The notes: generated from the letters alone by a model not told the origin. A stretch of DNA of 64,000 nucleotides from Gnetum montanum (GCA_015680685.1 MNCI01001960.1:120763-184762); one strand, 5' to 3'. Positions 36,405 to 48,186 are shown, numbered from the stretch's first letter. Numbers and translations: made by a program.

Positions 36405-36655
36405 TAACTAGTTTAAAGCCATTGTGGGCCCGTTACGTATTCCAGCATAAATGGTTATAGCATGCCATACTGCGTTACTAGTTTAAGGCCATTGCGGGCC
36501 TGTTGCGTATTGTATAGCGAGCGTACATAATGATAGGAGATAACTTCGGATGACTAGTTTAAGGCCGTTGTGGGCCGACTGCGTAACTAGGTATAACAAT
36601 ATGAATAGGTTGATTTTGTATAACTAGTTTAAGGCCATTGCGGGCCGACTGCGTA
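36405..36655. repeat. Module-border repeat array of element B (protease side)
   Basis: Four copies of CTAGTTTAAGGCCATTGCGG followed by GCC, spaced roughly 55-80 bp and each followed by a GTTGCGTA or CTGCGTAA word. It lies between the antisense gene end and gag-protease end. Confidence 0.85.
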
Positions 36656-36861
36656 AATTGTAATAAAAATATAATCCTGTATAAATGCGTGAAGTAATGT
36701 GAAAGCGTAACTAACGTGGGTACGATAAAACACGTAAAAAAGTACAAAGCGTAAACACAGAAAGCGAATGTAGCATAAAAGTATGTTGAAACAAAAGAAG
36801 CTGTTAAATGGGGAGTACGCTAACTTACAAGAGAATGGTGGTGGATGTAGAAGACTATTGT

Positions 36862-39800
36862 TCAATCGTTGATACACAATTGTCTCTTAATGGCCTTTAC
36901 GTTGAGCACTGCGTAAGGGCAAGGAGGCTTGTGGTTTACCTCCTCTACGCTGTCATCCGAAAATGGCAGGTCGGCCCAGGCTAGACCATCATCATTGTTG
37001 TTAGTTTGTTTAGGGGCTTGGAGATGGGACTAATCGTCAGTTGTTTCAATCTCTGAACCCTGTTCTTCTTTGATGTTATTGACGGTCCTGGGGGTGACCT
37101 CGTCACTGCGTATGATGACCTCCCCCCCGGCGTAGGGCATGTGTATCTCTTGGTGTATCGACGACGAAACCACCCTCAGCTGGGCTAACCACAACCTCCC
37201 TAAGATCAAGTTGAAACCAGGCATCTCCTTGACGACTAAGAACATGGCTTTGGTTGGGAATTGGTCCCCCACCACAAACTCAATACACACCATTCCCTTG
37301 ACTTGAACCCATGCTCCGTTGAACGATTTTACGCAGGCTGTCGTCATGGGAGTGATCTGGTCGACCAAGCCCAGCCTATCCACTATGGAATAAGGAACGA
37401 CGTTAGTCGCTGCGCCATCATCCACGTGCACCCTCCGGATCCGGTACTGGCCGACCCAAATGGTAATGAACATAGGCTCAGTCGTTACTTGACCTTTCTC
37501 CGGGTCGTCTTTGACAGACTCGTCAAGAAAGGTCAGCAAGGTAGGCTTAGGTTGTTCAGCTTCGGAAGGAAACATGACAGTGTGTATCGCTTCCTCTTAT
37601 GCTAGTAGGCTACCATCCACTAATATGGATGTCAGCATGCGTACCATAGCCTCACAGTGTTCTCGAGACGTCATCAGTAAGTCGTACAGGCTCAGCGTTG
37701 TGTTCTTTTGCTTAAGAGCTTGTTTGACTTGTGCGAATGCATCGAGGAGGTCCTTCTCTCGGCCAGGTTGTTTATCCCCCTTGTCCTCCTCCATTCAGCC
37801 CAAGAGAAAAATCTCTCGAGGTAGAGTGGTGTCAGTGGGAGGGTCGTTCCTTTTCCTGCCAAGAGAAGGTGGCTGCGTTTCTGTACCTTTAGCCTGCTTC
37901 TGAGACATAGACAAAGGCACAGAGGCCAGGGGCCTGGGCTTAGGGAAGCTGAGTGTACAGTGATCTTTTGTTGCATTAATCGTAGTGTCCTTCTCCTTTC
38001 GCTTAGGAGGCGATGACTGGTTATTTTGACCGGAGGTCTACCCCTGCGTGAGAGGAGTAGGCCATGGTTCTGGCGCCCTGATAATGAAGGGCACTCTAGG
38101 CGTCAGCGCGGACGGAGCCGTGGCTTGAGTGCTGCTACGTGATTGAAGGCATACCTGGGAAGGTGCCCGTATGATGAAATGTGGTCATGAGACCCCACTG
38201 GCTGCCGACGAAGTAGTTGGTCCTCTTAGTGAGCTGGCGGGCACGCGCAAGACAAAAGGCTGTTTTGGCGGTCCCTTACGCTCACCGTCCATACTCACCA
38301 CAGTGATTGTATAAGGATCGTAGTTTGCGTTCAACGGGTCCTTATATACATGTAGTGTTTGGTTTTTCAGACGCGTAGGGTTACTGCTGTCTAGTTTTAG
38401 ATGACCTTCGTCGATCATGCATTGAATGTCGTCCTTTAACACCCAATAGTAATCCGTGTCATGACCATACATCTAGTGGTAGTCATAGAAACGGTCCAGC
38501 CTGAAAGATCTCAGGACTGCCGGTTCGTTAGGTAGGGCTAAAGAAGGGTCTTTCAGCAAGTCACAGTGACGTCTGTGATGCTTCAGAGCTTCCTCGGACA
38601 TCTTCTTAGGTTGAATGTGCCCTGCTGCTAACAATTGTTTCAGCAGTTCGGAGTGATTCACAGGTAAAGCCGCATATTTTGAACGATCTTTACGCTCAAA
38701 ATTTGGCTTTGGCTGGGGGGCCTTTTCAGGGGCCGCCATGTCCTGACTGGTGCTAGCACCAGTCATGGTTTTAGGTGGCGCAGTGGGTGCCTTTTTGCTC
38801 TTCGTCTTTGTACTCTTAGTCATTGCAGCTACTGTCGTTGTCGCTGCCTTCCCTTTGTCTTTGTTCTTGTTATGTGCATTCTTATAGGTGACATATGCTG
38901 GGTCTTTGCTGACCTCCGCAGCATCTTGGATGCTTCTAACTTGTGCGAAGGCCTCATGTAAATTACTAAGGGAAAGGTAGTATAGCTTCGACTTGATGAA
39001 GTCATTGATTGCTCCCTTGAACATAGACAACATATGTGAGTCCGCGATCAGCTCGCGGATCTCGTTCAAGGTAGAGTTCCAGCACTGTATAAACTTTTGG
39101 ACGGGCTCGAGCGGGTCTTGTTTCACCCCCATGAGCTGATCTAGTGTGACTTCTGTCTTCAAATTGTATTTGAAGCGGGTCACAAACTGGGTCAGCAGCT
39201 CTTCCAAGGTTGAGATGGAGGAGCGTGGGAGGGCTCAGTACCAATCCAAAGCTTTCCCTGTTAACGACATCGCAAAGACGCGGATGATAGTCTGTGGCCA
39301 TTGTTGCAATAACAAGGACTCAGATCTAAACGTGACAAGGTGAGCGTTGGGATCTCCCTCCCCATTGTACTTGGTAAAATGAGGTAGGGACATCCCCGGT
39401 GGCAACGACAGCATAGGAACCGCTAAACTGATCGGATATTCCTGGTGAAAATCCATGATCTGGATGGTGTTAGAACCAGCAGCCTTGAGGTGTCGAACCT
39501 CTTTGATTAGAGTCTGGATTAGCTAGAAGGATTGGTCCAGGCCTGTTAATGGAGGTGTTTGTGCAGAGGGCACAGGAGGTTGGACCGGGAGGGTGGTGCC
39601 AAGAAATGGAAAGGACTAGTGGGGTCGACTAGCTGCTGGCGGGGCGGGGATCCCGACAGGTGGGGGAGAGTATGAAGACCACCACCCGCTGGTCTGCGCA
39701 GGGGGTTGACCACCGCCTACTGCGCAAGATAAGGATTTAAATACTGTGGTACCCCCTGTGGAACATACGTTGCTGGTGTGACCGGGGGTTGCATGTCGTA

Positions 39801-40667
39801 CACCATAGACTGGGTCTGTTGCATCGCTGGGTTGGCCCATTGACCTGCAGTAGGCTATCAGGCATAAGTTGGTGGCTAGACGGCTGCGGTAACCTGTTCG
39901 GTCGGAGGGGATGGAAACGACAAGGTCTGTGCCGGGCGCGTTGTGGATATGTTGTAGGGTTGTATCTGAGGAATAAAATGGGGCACAACGGTCGCGAGGA
40001 CCACCACTGGGATGTTAAGTATGCATGGTGACGAAACTGCCCCCACATTATTATGGGGGATTTGTACTTGCAGCCTAGATGGTTGCGTAGAAGCCTGTGG
40101 AAGGACAAGGACGTGCATCTGTGTCGTCGGGGCCGCGTGAAGAGAGGCGGCCTCTCCGTTGAAAGGAAACGGGCGATTTACATATATCTGGGGGCTCAGC
40201 GCATGGAACGAAGGTTCCAGAGTATGGAACGAATGTTCCAACTGGACCGCAAATTTGTCCTCTTCCTCCTCCCCATGCTGGGGCTCCACCACAACTTGTG
40301 AAGCCTGGCCCTTGGCCATGACCAACTATATAATAAGTTCATGTTGGTGTTCGGTCAAGGGAATTATGTCATAAGCTGTTGGCTTAAAATCATAGCCCCC
40401 TCGGTGGAGCACCTCAAAGTTTCGTTTCGCTTCTAGTTCGGCTCGGCTTAGAGCCAGCTTCGCCTGGATCTTAGCGCATATGAAGTTGTATTCTTTAGGG
40501 GTTATAACCATGAAGATAGGCTCTTTTCCCTGGAGCCTCAATGAATGACGCAATGGTCCCTGAGCTTCTGTTGCGCCCGGAGCTGGTCGGGTGATAATAG
40601 GGTTCACGGATGTGGCACCCAGATCAGTAGGGACCATGGCAGTTGTGGTTGTGTACAAAGAATCCAT
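36862..40667 (-). pseudogene. gag-protease of element B
   Basis: ATG at 40667 (MDSLYTTTT), then RHSLRLQGKEP and KEYNFICAKIQAKL. Gag core at 39456-38473 with MSLTGKALDWY and a 244-codon open frame including FVTRFKYNL, a Lys/Ala/Pro-rich linker and a knuckle-like segment DRFYDYH.MYGHDTDYYW in which the usual cysteines are missing. The 38472-38185 frame continues with the basic linker. Protease occupies 37575-37030: VHVDDGAATNVVP, later LILGRLWLAQL. After a stop at 37030 similarity to A and C goes on to 36862 (WADLPF). Stops and small shifts occur at a few points (e.g. 39236, 38472), so it is a relic but better kept than A or C. Confidence 0.88.
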
Positions 40668-40847
40668 TGGGCAATAAGATTAATGATAAGTGATAACCGG
40701 ATCTAAGGAGCAGCTGGCAACAAAAGCTCAAAATAGGCTTTCTACCCTGTTGGATTTCAAAGAAATTGTCCTTGCGACCGATCTATACCATGCGATTGGC
40801 CGTAAACTTCCGTAGAGGTATTACGTTTACGGTTTAGGGTATGGATC
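40668..40847 (-). other. Leader of element B between PBS region and gag
   Basis: Short leader without recognisable features except GTAAACRTAATACC-like words; much shorter than in A. Confidence 0.4.
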
Positions 40848-40905
40848 ACTACCAGGGCTACCCGAAGTATTCGGATTGGAGGTTCAAGCCCTCCTTCTAG
40901 CACCA
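40848..40905 (-). promoter_or_regulatory. Primer binding site of B with extended tRNA-like sequence
   Basis: Minus-strand PBS TGGTGCTAGAAGGAGGG (40905-40889). Read on the plus strand, the segment ends like a tRNA 3' half: a stem-loop CCGAAGTATTCGG (40862-40874, like a long variable arm), GGAGGTTCAAGCCCTCC (a 5-bp T stem with a TTCAAGC loop), TTCTAGC (acceptor strand), A, then CCA. No matching 5' acceptor strand is present upstream, so it is not a complete tRNA gene. It suggests the element copied further into its primer tRNA than the usual 18 bases. Confidence 0.6.
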
Positions 40906-40911
40906 GAAAAC

Positions 40912-42383
40912 TGCAACGATAGAAAATGTCGGCAGCTGGAAATACCGACCGAGATTTCGTGTATACAGTTTTAACCACGGATCTGCGCGAGGGCTATGCT
41001 GGAAAAAGCGAATTCGCAGTGCCCTAAACGATCTTGTTGATCAGGCAGGGACTTACGGGTCAGTAAAACGATGAAGATTATGGATCTTTGCGTTGTTTCG
41101 ATTTGATTTGAGGGTCGTGAAATGGGAGGAAAATGACGTGGATGGATCGCTACGATGATAACGTCAAAGACACCGAAGAGATGCTAATCAGGAGAGAAAC
41201 ATGTGATTTTCAAAGATCTATGTTTCAATTTTTGAAAGAATGTATGATTTGTATGTCACGTTACAATGGGAGAGACCCCCAATAATGTGATGCAAAAATG
41301 AGCACAAAACAACAAGGAAACTGCCCAGACAGAAGTCCAATCTACCTCATAGGCCAAAGCTGGGATGCAAGGATGGTCAAGCTCTGAGGTCTTCCGATCA
41401 ACTATTTCTGACCGGTAGTCTAAAAACTGGGCGAGACTATCTCACACTCCCTGTTCTGCTTCTTTTCTTCGAGTAGGTTCTGCTCAGTGCAGCAATCGCT
41501 AATGGAGAAAGTCGTATCTTCTCCAAAGGAATGATCTCTCTTGTTGCTAAGGCTCGAGCGCACTATGCTCTGTTCTTGCTGAAGGATGGTGCTGTCGACA
41601 GTTGCCAAAAGGTTGCTATTTGTTTCTCTGCTCAAGGTGATAAGTGCTTCCTTGCTCAGAAAATGCTCTTGCCCTTTTGATTTTCTGCCGCTAAGAGTGA
41701 TAAATGCTCTGGTGCTCAGAAAAATGTCTCTGCTTCTCTGATTTGCCAACCCCTGTATCTTTGTCAATTGAGGTATTTATAGGCCGCGACGCTCCGTGGA
41801 AGAGGCGCAACCCTAATGACGTGGGTCCCACATATTTCAGGTTCTGTTGACATGACCATTTTAAGTCAGACTGTGACTACGCACAACACGCTCATTTGTG
41901 TGTTGTGTGTGTGAAGAGCAGGTACATGTTGAGCATGCTTCAATTGCTTTCAGGCTATATTACACTCATTCGCGTTGTGTTGCATGTATGAGCGTAATCC
42001 GGTATAAAAACAATAGGCTCAAAATTGTCTTACGTTCACTACGTAGCCACGCGTAACGAAGCGTAAACAATGTCTAATTTATGCTCACTATGCAGCCGTG
42101 CGTAACGAAGCATAAATAATGCCTAGCCTTAGTGATGAAATATGCAATGATACGCACCGCTGCGTAACAAGCGTAAAGACAAGTTATCCATACGCCACGA
42201 GGGAAAGTGTCGAACTGTTGTGCTTCTCTAGACTCTGCCTTTAACTATTTTGGAGCTTATTACGCTCATTACGCTGCCGTGCGTAATAGAGCGTAAACTT
42301 GTCCTTGAACAAAGTTGATGTGCACTCTCGCTTGAATTGCGAATCTTTGCCTGAGGTCGACTCGTAATTTTCACAGTGTTTCA
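40912..42383 (-). repeat. 5' LTR of element B
   Basis: TGCAACGATAG ... AGTGTTTCA; pairs with 25114-26637. Minus-strand TATAAATA at 41781-41774. Two copies of the 49-bp unit (three in the partner). Confidence 0.92.
41774..41781 (-). promoter_or_regulatory. TATA box in 5' LTR of element B
   Basis: TATAAATA on the minus strand after GGCC; the partner LTR has it at 25986-25979, and C has TATAAATA at 59103-59096 in the same context (GAGGTATTTATA on the plus strand). Confidence 0.6.
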
Positions 42384-43392
42384 CACCATCCCAAGATTGG
42401 AGGATTTGATCTCTATTTGGCTAAAAGGTGTACAACTGAGGCACAGTGTGGTCAAGCATAACTTACAATGAAATAGTATGGTCATAGCTTCTTGGACTGT
42501 TGTCAATAGCTTGCTAACAAGAACTCTCTGCTTGCCAGTATCCTTGACAAAGCTAATCACCAAAAAGCCAAAATGTAAAATGCCAATCTTCAAAGCCAAC
42601 TGTTAGAAGGTGATTCTCAAAGCATACAATACCAAAAGCCAACATTTTGAATGTTTTTCATCAGGGTATTTATAGAGTCAGATGTGGGAGAGAAATGTGG
42701 TTTGGATGCCATGTGTCCTAGGTCCCAAAGAGTGCAAATGTGACTATGTCATGTTGTTGTGTGATGTTGAATGTAAAACCTGTTATACTATGACCATACC
42801 ATTCAAGCTGCATGTGCCAGAATCTAGTGAACTACCATGTTTAGTGCAAAGAATGCCAACAATGAATGCAAAGTGAAGCCTGTGCTCCAGGACTACGTCT
42901 TCCCTACTCTTGTGAGCAGGGTCAAGCATAGGAAAAAATTTGGGGATAATCAGGGGGATGAGAAAAAAGCAAACTTGCTAATGAGCATTGTCAACAAGTT
43001 TTGGGTCTAACCAAAGATACTTTGAGGTTTTCACATGAGTGTTATGCTATTTATGCTACCTAGCATATCTTTGTAGTGTAAACACCTGCATGCTACATTG
43101 TGCTACGCTGTGTAGCTTAGCTGCCAGTCTGAGAGGATCCTTATCAAAAGTTAAAAGTACTCGTTTGAGGCTTGGCCAGGCAAGCAACTATAACCCTATC
43201 TTTCATGCTAAATGGTTCCGGGACCTGCAGATTTCATCCTTGGAACACCTTTATGCTTTATGTCCTTGTTATGCTGTGCTACACTGTGTAGCGTAGTAGC
43301 AAATATGACATGAATTCCTATTCGATCTAGAATGCTTTGTCAAGGAATTTTGCTTGGAACTTGGGGGTGAAGTTTTGTTAGAAATCATTTCA
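42384..43392 (-). repeat. 3' LTR of element C, inner piece
   Basis: Continues the outer piece after B and matches 58808-59850 of the other LTR (TATAAATA at 42674-42667). After about 43375 it departs from the partner: some 880 bp of the partner (59850-60735) have no counterpart here. The edge is placed at ATTTCA (43392), followed by a pyrimidine run ATTTTCTTTTCCTTTGC that fits a polypurine tract on the minus strand. That edge is tentative. Confidence 0.75.
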
Positions 43393-44425
43393 ATTTTCTT
43401 TTCCTTTGCTGTACATGCTCATTCACTTGCAAACCAACTTGTTGTCATTGCAGGACAAGTATTTCCTCCCCAAGATGAGTTGTGTTACATCCATGTGGGG
43501 CTTTGACCTATCTGCAGATGCTTCCCATGGGGCAAGTTGTGTTATGCCCATCATGGACTTGGTGGTTGGGCATGTGAAAAAGCTTCATGTGCATCAAGGA
43601 AACTTGCAAAGAGGATATCGAAAGTTGTGGGTATAGGGAATGGAGGATTAAGTTGGTTGAAAGGGAGAGTAGGGTGTGCACTCCCAAGTAACTAAGCTAA
43701 TTAGAGTGATCACTTTGAAATAATATAGTGTCTTTCTTTCATGGTAAAACACATCTCTGAACAATGCCATCTTGGCTTGTATCCTAAAAACATAATAGAG
43801 AGAAAGCTAGAAAAAAATAATCATCGATTGAAGTGAGGGTAAAGTCCTACTTACTTTGGACACTGCTAGAGTGGCAAGTGTTGTTTTTGACATGTGCGAT
43901 GTCCAAAGCAAGAAGGCCAACACTGGTTCTAGTAGTGATAGGCCGAAAGGGTTAGCATTGAAGAGGCTAGGAGCAGTGGTGATGTGGGTGCTCAAGATTC
44001 TTCACCCAAGGCAAACATCATGCAGTCCAACTACAAGGTGAGAAGCCTAACAACTGAATTTCTTTTAGGCTTGGATGATGGCAAGGACTATAGGATGACA
44101 ACCTTGTGGCTAGGCCACAAGAGTGCTAGGACTCTAGCAATAGGTATTGAGAACAAGAGCTACTACCAGGATGACTGGTTGTGGTAGTGGTAGGTCCAGA
44201 AGGTCAGTAAGATGTTAAATGACATCTCTAGAAGATCGGCAAGATGCCAGGGGCAGTGATGTTGCATGTGTTCTAGAGGGTTTTTCCTTAGCAACATGAA
44301 CTGCATTTTGGAACTACAAAATCCCACCCAGTGTTGTCTAGGTAGTTTGAAACTGTGCATGCTTACTTGTTCATAGGGTCGTGGATGTGAGCTGGGAAGC
44401 ATTGCACTATGAACCCAATTTAAGG
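43393..44425. other. 3' untranslated spacer of element C
   Basis: Between the presumed polypurine tract and the border repeats. No domain recognised; small open frames on both strands look incidental. Confidence 0.45.
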
Positions 44426-44429
44426 TCTT

Positions 44430-44700
44430 GGTAGATCATCAGATGCACTAGTTTAAGGTCCCAGGAGACTGATGTGCTAGTTTAAGGTCCTAGCAGACCG
44501 ATGTGCTAGTTTATCATTGTAGCAAATGGGGGATGGCCAGTTTAAGGTCATAGCGAACTATGCTATGGGTGCTAGTTTTATGTCATGGCCCAAAGATGTG
44601 CTATGCTATTTTATAGTCATAATGGACTATCTATGCCAGTTTTATGTCATAGCAGATGTTCTGTGCTAGTTTTACATCATAGTGGACATTTTTCTTACCT
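44430..44700. repeat. Module-border repeat array of element C (integrase side)
   Basis: About eight copies of GCTAGTTTAAGGTCCTAGCA followed by GACC or variants, in the same place as the array of B at 27740-28150. Confidence 0.8.
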
Positions 44701-44729
44701 CACTTTCCATTCGATGTAATTCTTTGTGT

Positions 44730-47700
44730 TAGACGTAGTATGGATTGAAGTACAAGTGGTTGATAGGATTTGCAAACTCATTGTGATCTACATCGGCCAA
44801 TTTGAACACCCCATTTTCATAGGCTTTCATGACTATGAAAGGGCCTTCCCAGTTGGCTAAAAATTTTCTCACTAGCTCATGAACAAACTTGAGTACTAAG
44901 TCCCCCTTTTTAATTGGTTATTGATGTAGGTTGCAGTGGTGCTTTTTCCACTATTTATCCTAGTACCATATGATGCAACCAAGTGTTTGGGCATGCTCCT
45001 CCTCTACAGAGTTAAGATCAATGATCCTTGACTCATTGTTTTGAGCCTTGTCTACAACATTTGAAAGAATCATTCATAGTGATGGAACCTACAATTCAAG
45101 GCGTAATACCACTTCAGATCCATAAATGAGACTTTATGGATTCTTACCTATAGCAGTTCTACATGTCGTACGGCAAGCCCACAACATGTAGAGGATTTTC
45201 CCATGCCATCACCTCTTACTGCTACTGAGCATCTTTTTGAGAAGGTTGATGATGACCTTGTTTGTTGCCTTTGCCTGACCATTTGCTTGTGGTTAGTATG
45301 GTGATGAAAAAGAGTGTTTGATGCCAAGGTTGTCGCAAAAGGTTTTGGTTTTTGCACTACTAAATTGTGGTCCATTTTCCATTACAATAGTCATGGGAAG
45401 ACCAAACCTTATTACTATGTTGTCTAGGATAAAATGGCAAACCTGTTGAGATGTGGTCTTTCTTAGGGGAATAGCCTCTACCCACTTTGTAAAGTATTTG
45501 GTTGTAGTGATAATGAAGCTATGTCTTGTAGAAGACTTAGGTGTGATGGGTCCTATGATATCTAGTCCCCAATGTTGTAAAGGCCACATGATCTATGTAG
45601 GATGTAATTTAGTAGGCGACACATGTATAAGGTTTGCACGGTGTTGACATACATTGCATGTCCTAACTTTGGCAAGGTAGTCTCGTTCAATGCAAGGCCA
45701 ATAGTAGCCTAAGTTTCTGATTTTTGATTCCATAGCCCTAGGGGCTATGTGCCCTTCACATAGTCTCTCATGGACTTCGTTAACAATATTTTTTGCTTCT
45801 TCCACACTAACGCACACTAGCAGTATCCTATCAAAGGAGCATTTGCATAAGGTGTTTTCTCCTATGAGGACATATTTTCGGGCTTGTTTTCATATTACAT
45901 CCTTTTGAGTGGATGTCAAGTCATGTGGGGATTTTCCATGTTGAAGGTAAGATTTAATGTTGGTGTACCACTCTTGGGTATTTTTTGCACTTACAGATTA
46001 TGTGCTCCTTGACTAATAGGATCTGTGCATTCTATTATCAAAGTGGGAAAGGTAGAAAATAGGTGTGGTGGCACATTTAATGCTAACATGGCTAGCACAT
46101 CCACTATAGTGTTTTTGTTGTGATGCACATTTTGAATGTCTAATGTTGTTAACTGCTTTAGTTGACTCTTGGCTAAGTCACAATAAGGTTGCAAATGTAA
46201 AGCCTTGCAAGCATAAACCCTAATGATCTAGTTGATAACTAGTTGGGAGTCTCAAAATATTATTAAATGTTGGATCCCTAGCTGCTAGAAGGCCCCTAAG
46301 GAGTCTTTTGTACTTAGCTACGTTGTTCATGCAAAGGAATGTAAAACGATATGCCGAGGGTCAAATTTCCCTGGAGGGAAATGTAAGAACAACAATAGCG
46401 CTACCATCTCGTGTAGTTGAAGCACTGTAAAAATGTAAATTGGCTTCAAAATTTAATGGTACAGGATTTATGCTATTGATATGCTCATTCGAGAATTTAG
46501 GCTCTATTACTACCTGATCATCAACGGGTGAAGCCATAAGCTATGTGGCTACTACTTGACCCTTTGTTGATGATTGTGCCACATAATGTAAATCAAAATC
46601 CACTGTTATGGCTTTTCATCAGGCTATTCTACTACTCTCATATAAGTTAGTTATGATAGCCCAAAGTATGTTTCTTTTGCATATGATGTTAACTTTATTG
46701 CAAAACAAGTACTGTGTGCACTTTTTATGTGCAAATACTAGGGCAACATAGTTTTTCTCTACCTCATTGTACTTCACTTTTTATGCTATCAATGTGTGGC
46801 TCAAGTAGTATACAAGGATTTCAGACCCATCATCTCTCTTCTAACATAGTAGTGCAACAATGGATATGTGTGAGGTGGCAAGGTAGATGTAGAAAAACTT
46901 ATCTCTTTATGGAGGGTAAACAGTTAGAAGGTGCAAAAGCTCTTTCTTTAGGTTATCAAAGGCTTATTGACATTGATATGTCCACTCGAAGTTGACCCCC
47001 TTCTTAAGCAGGTGTTGCATGGGGTGTAGTTTTTCTGTCAACCTCACAATAAACCTTCTGATAAACTATATTCTACCTTGAAAATCATGCAACTCTTCAA
47101 GATTTTTGGGCGGTGCTAAGTTAATGATGGCCTTAACCTTATCAAGGTCCACTCATATCCCTGTCTCCGACACTACAAAACCTAGCATGCATCTAGTTTT
47201 AACCCTAAAAATACATTTCCTAGTGTTGAGGCATAGGTCGTGCCTATGACAACGTTGGAGAACTACATTTAAGTCATTGGGATGATCAGTAGCTTCCTTA
47301 GACTTAACTACTATGTCATCAATGTAGTCATTCAGCCTTACTAAGAGGTAATCGCTAAAGATGTATGTCATTTCTCGTTGATACATTGCTCTAGCATTTT
47401 TAGCCTAAAGGGCATCATTATGTAGCAAAAAGTCCCCCAAGGGGTCATAAACGTAGTTGGCAACTGGTGCTCTTAGTTGTTGCAAATCTGATTATAGCCT
47501 AAAAACCCATCCATGAAGGATAGTAAGGCATGAACAACTATAGTATCGATAAGTTGATCGATAATAGGTAGTGGAAAGTCATCCTTAATTATCACCCTCT
47601 TTAAATCTCAGAAGTCTATACAAATTCGTATACTCCTAGTTTTCTTAGGTTCAACTACAATGTTTGATATCCAATCTGAGTAATCGATGACCTGAATGAA

Positions 47701-48186
47701 ACTAGCTTGATAGAGCTTTGTCATTTCATTAAGTACAACCAAAGCAATCTCTAGCTTAACTTTGTGGACTTTCTATTTAACCTCTTTGACACATGGGTCT
47801 AAGATAATGTTGTGTGGTATGAGTAGCAGGTCTAGGCCCGACATGTCTTCATATGACCATGCAAACACTTTAACATTGTCATTAAGGACTTTCAAAATGT
47901 TTTGTTGCACTTGTGGGTCTAGTAGGGAATTGACTTTTAATGTTTTCACCTCATCTCTAAACGTAGTTACCAGGGTTTCTATAAGAGGGTCCTTGGTCAC
48001 ATCCTCAGCCTCTAGGTCTAAGGCCCAGACCAAATGTTCTGGTCAGTTTAGAGATGTCTCCAAGGATGCTACGGTGTCATGAGTTGATGATTCCAAGTTT
48101 ATTGATTCTAAGCTCAAGTCTCTTGTAAGCCTACCATGAGGTCCCGTTAGGACAAGGGACATGTGGAGATCACCCTATATAGCCAT
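44730..48186 (-). pseudogene. pol relic of element C
   Basis: Start matches B: ATG at 48186-48184 and LVLTGPHGR soon after, though the fourth codon is already a stop. Recognisable order: FAWSYEDMSGLD before RT (about 47860), YIDD in a 78-codon open piece (47386-47153), RNase H remnants, integrase pieces at 45817-45293 with WGLDIIGPI and a second catalytic position reading MENGPQF (Asp to Glu), a C-terminal WEGPFIVM stretch and a stop at 44732. Dozens of stops, largely from C-to-T or G-to-A changes, break the frame. Confidence 0.85.

Larger units (their letters stand above)
31659..36875 (-). other. Candidate intron between protease and RT in element B, containing the antisense gene
   Basis: On the minus strand the pol ATG (31649) is preceded by GTGGTTTTGCAG (AG at 31660-31659), a good splice acceptor. 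A possible donor GTATC lies at 36875-36871, near the end of the gag-protease frame; C has GTAAT in the same place (54266-54262). Ogre elements are known to carry an intron exactly between protease and RT. The antisense gene with its TATA box (31914-36213) fits entirely inside. This is inference from sites and family knowledge; the donor is the weak point. Confidence 0.4.
25114..42383 (-). mobile_element. Element B: complete Tat/Ogre-like retrotransposon with antisense gene
   Basis: 17.3 kb. Minus-strand order: 5' LTR 42383-40912, primer binding site 40905-40889, gag-protease 40667-36862, antisense gene on the plus strand 32044-36213, pol 31649-28184, border repeats, polypurine tract 26651-26638, 3' LTR 26637-25114. 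The two RNase H domains in pol support the Tat lineage; the break between protease and RT recalls Ogre. The LTRs differ at very roughly one site in ten by eye, mostly C/T or G/A changes. It has fewer stops than A or C but is still not intact. Confidence 0.93.

Noticed and set aside
39789-40374. Plus-strand open frames opposite gag of B
   Set aside because: Shadows of the minus-strand gag N-terminal region.
40848-40905. A real tRNA gene
   Set aside because: Only the 3' half is present, with an encoded CCA and no matching 5' acceptor strand; the position next to the LTR explains it as a primer binding site.
43406-43636. Small plus-strand frame in the C spacer
   Set aside because: No domain, no counterpart in B, and low-complexity surroundings.
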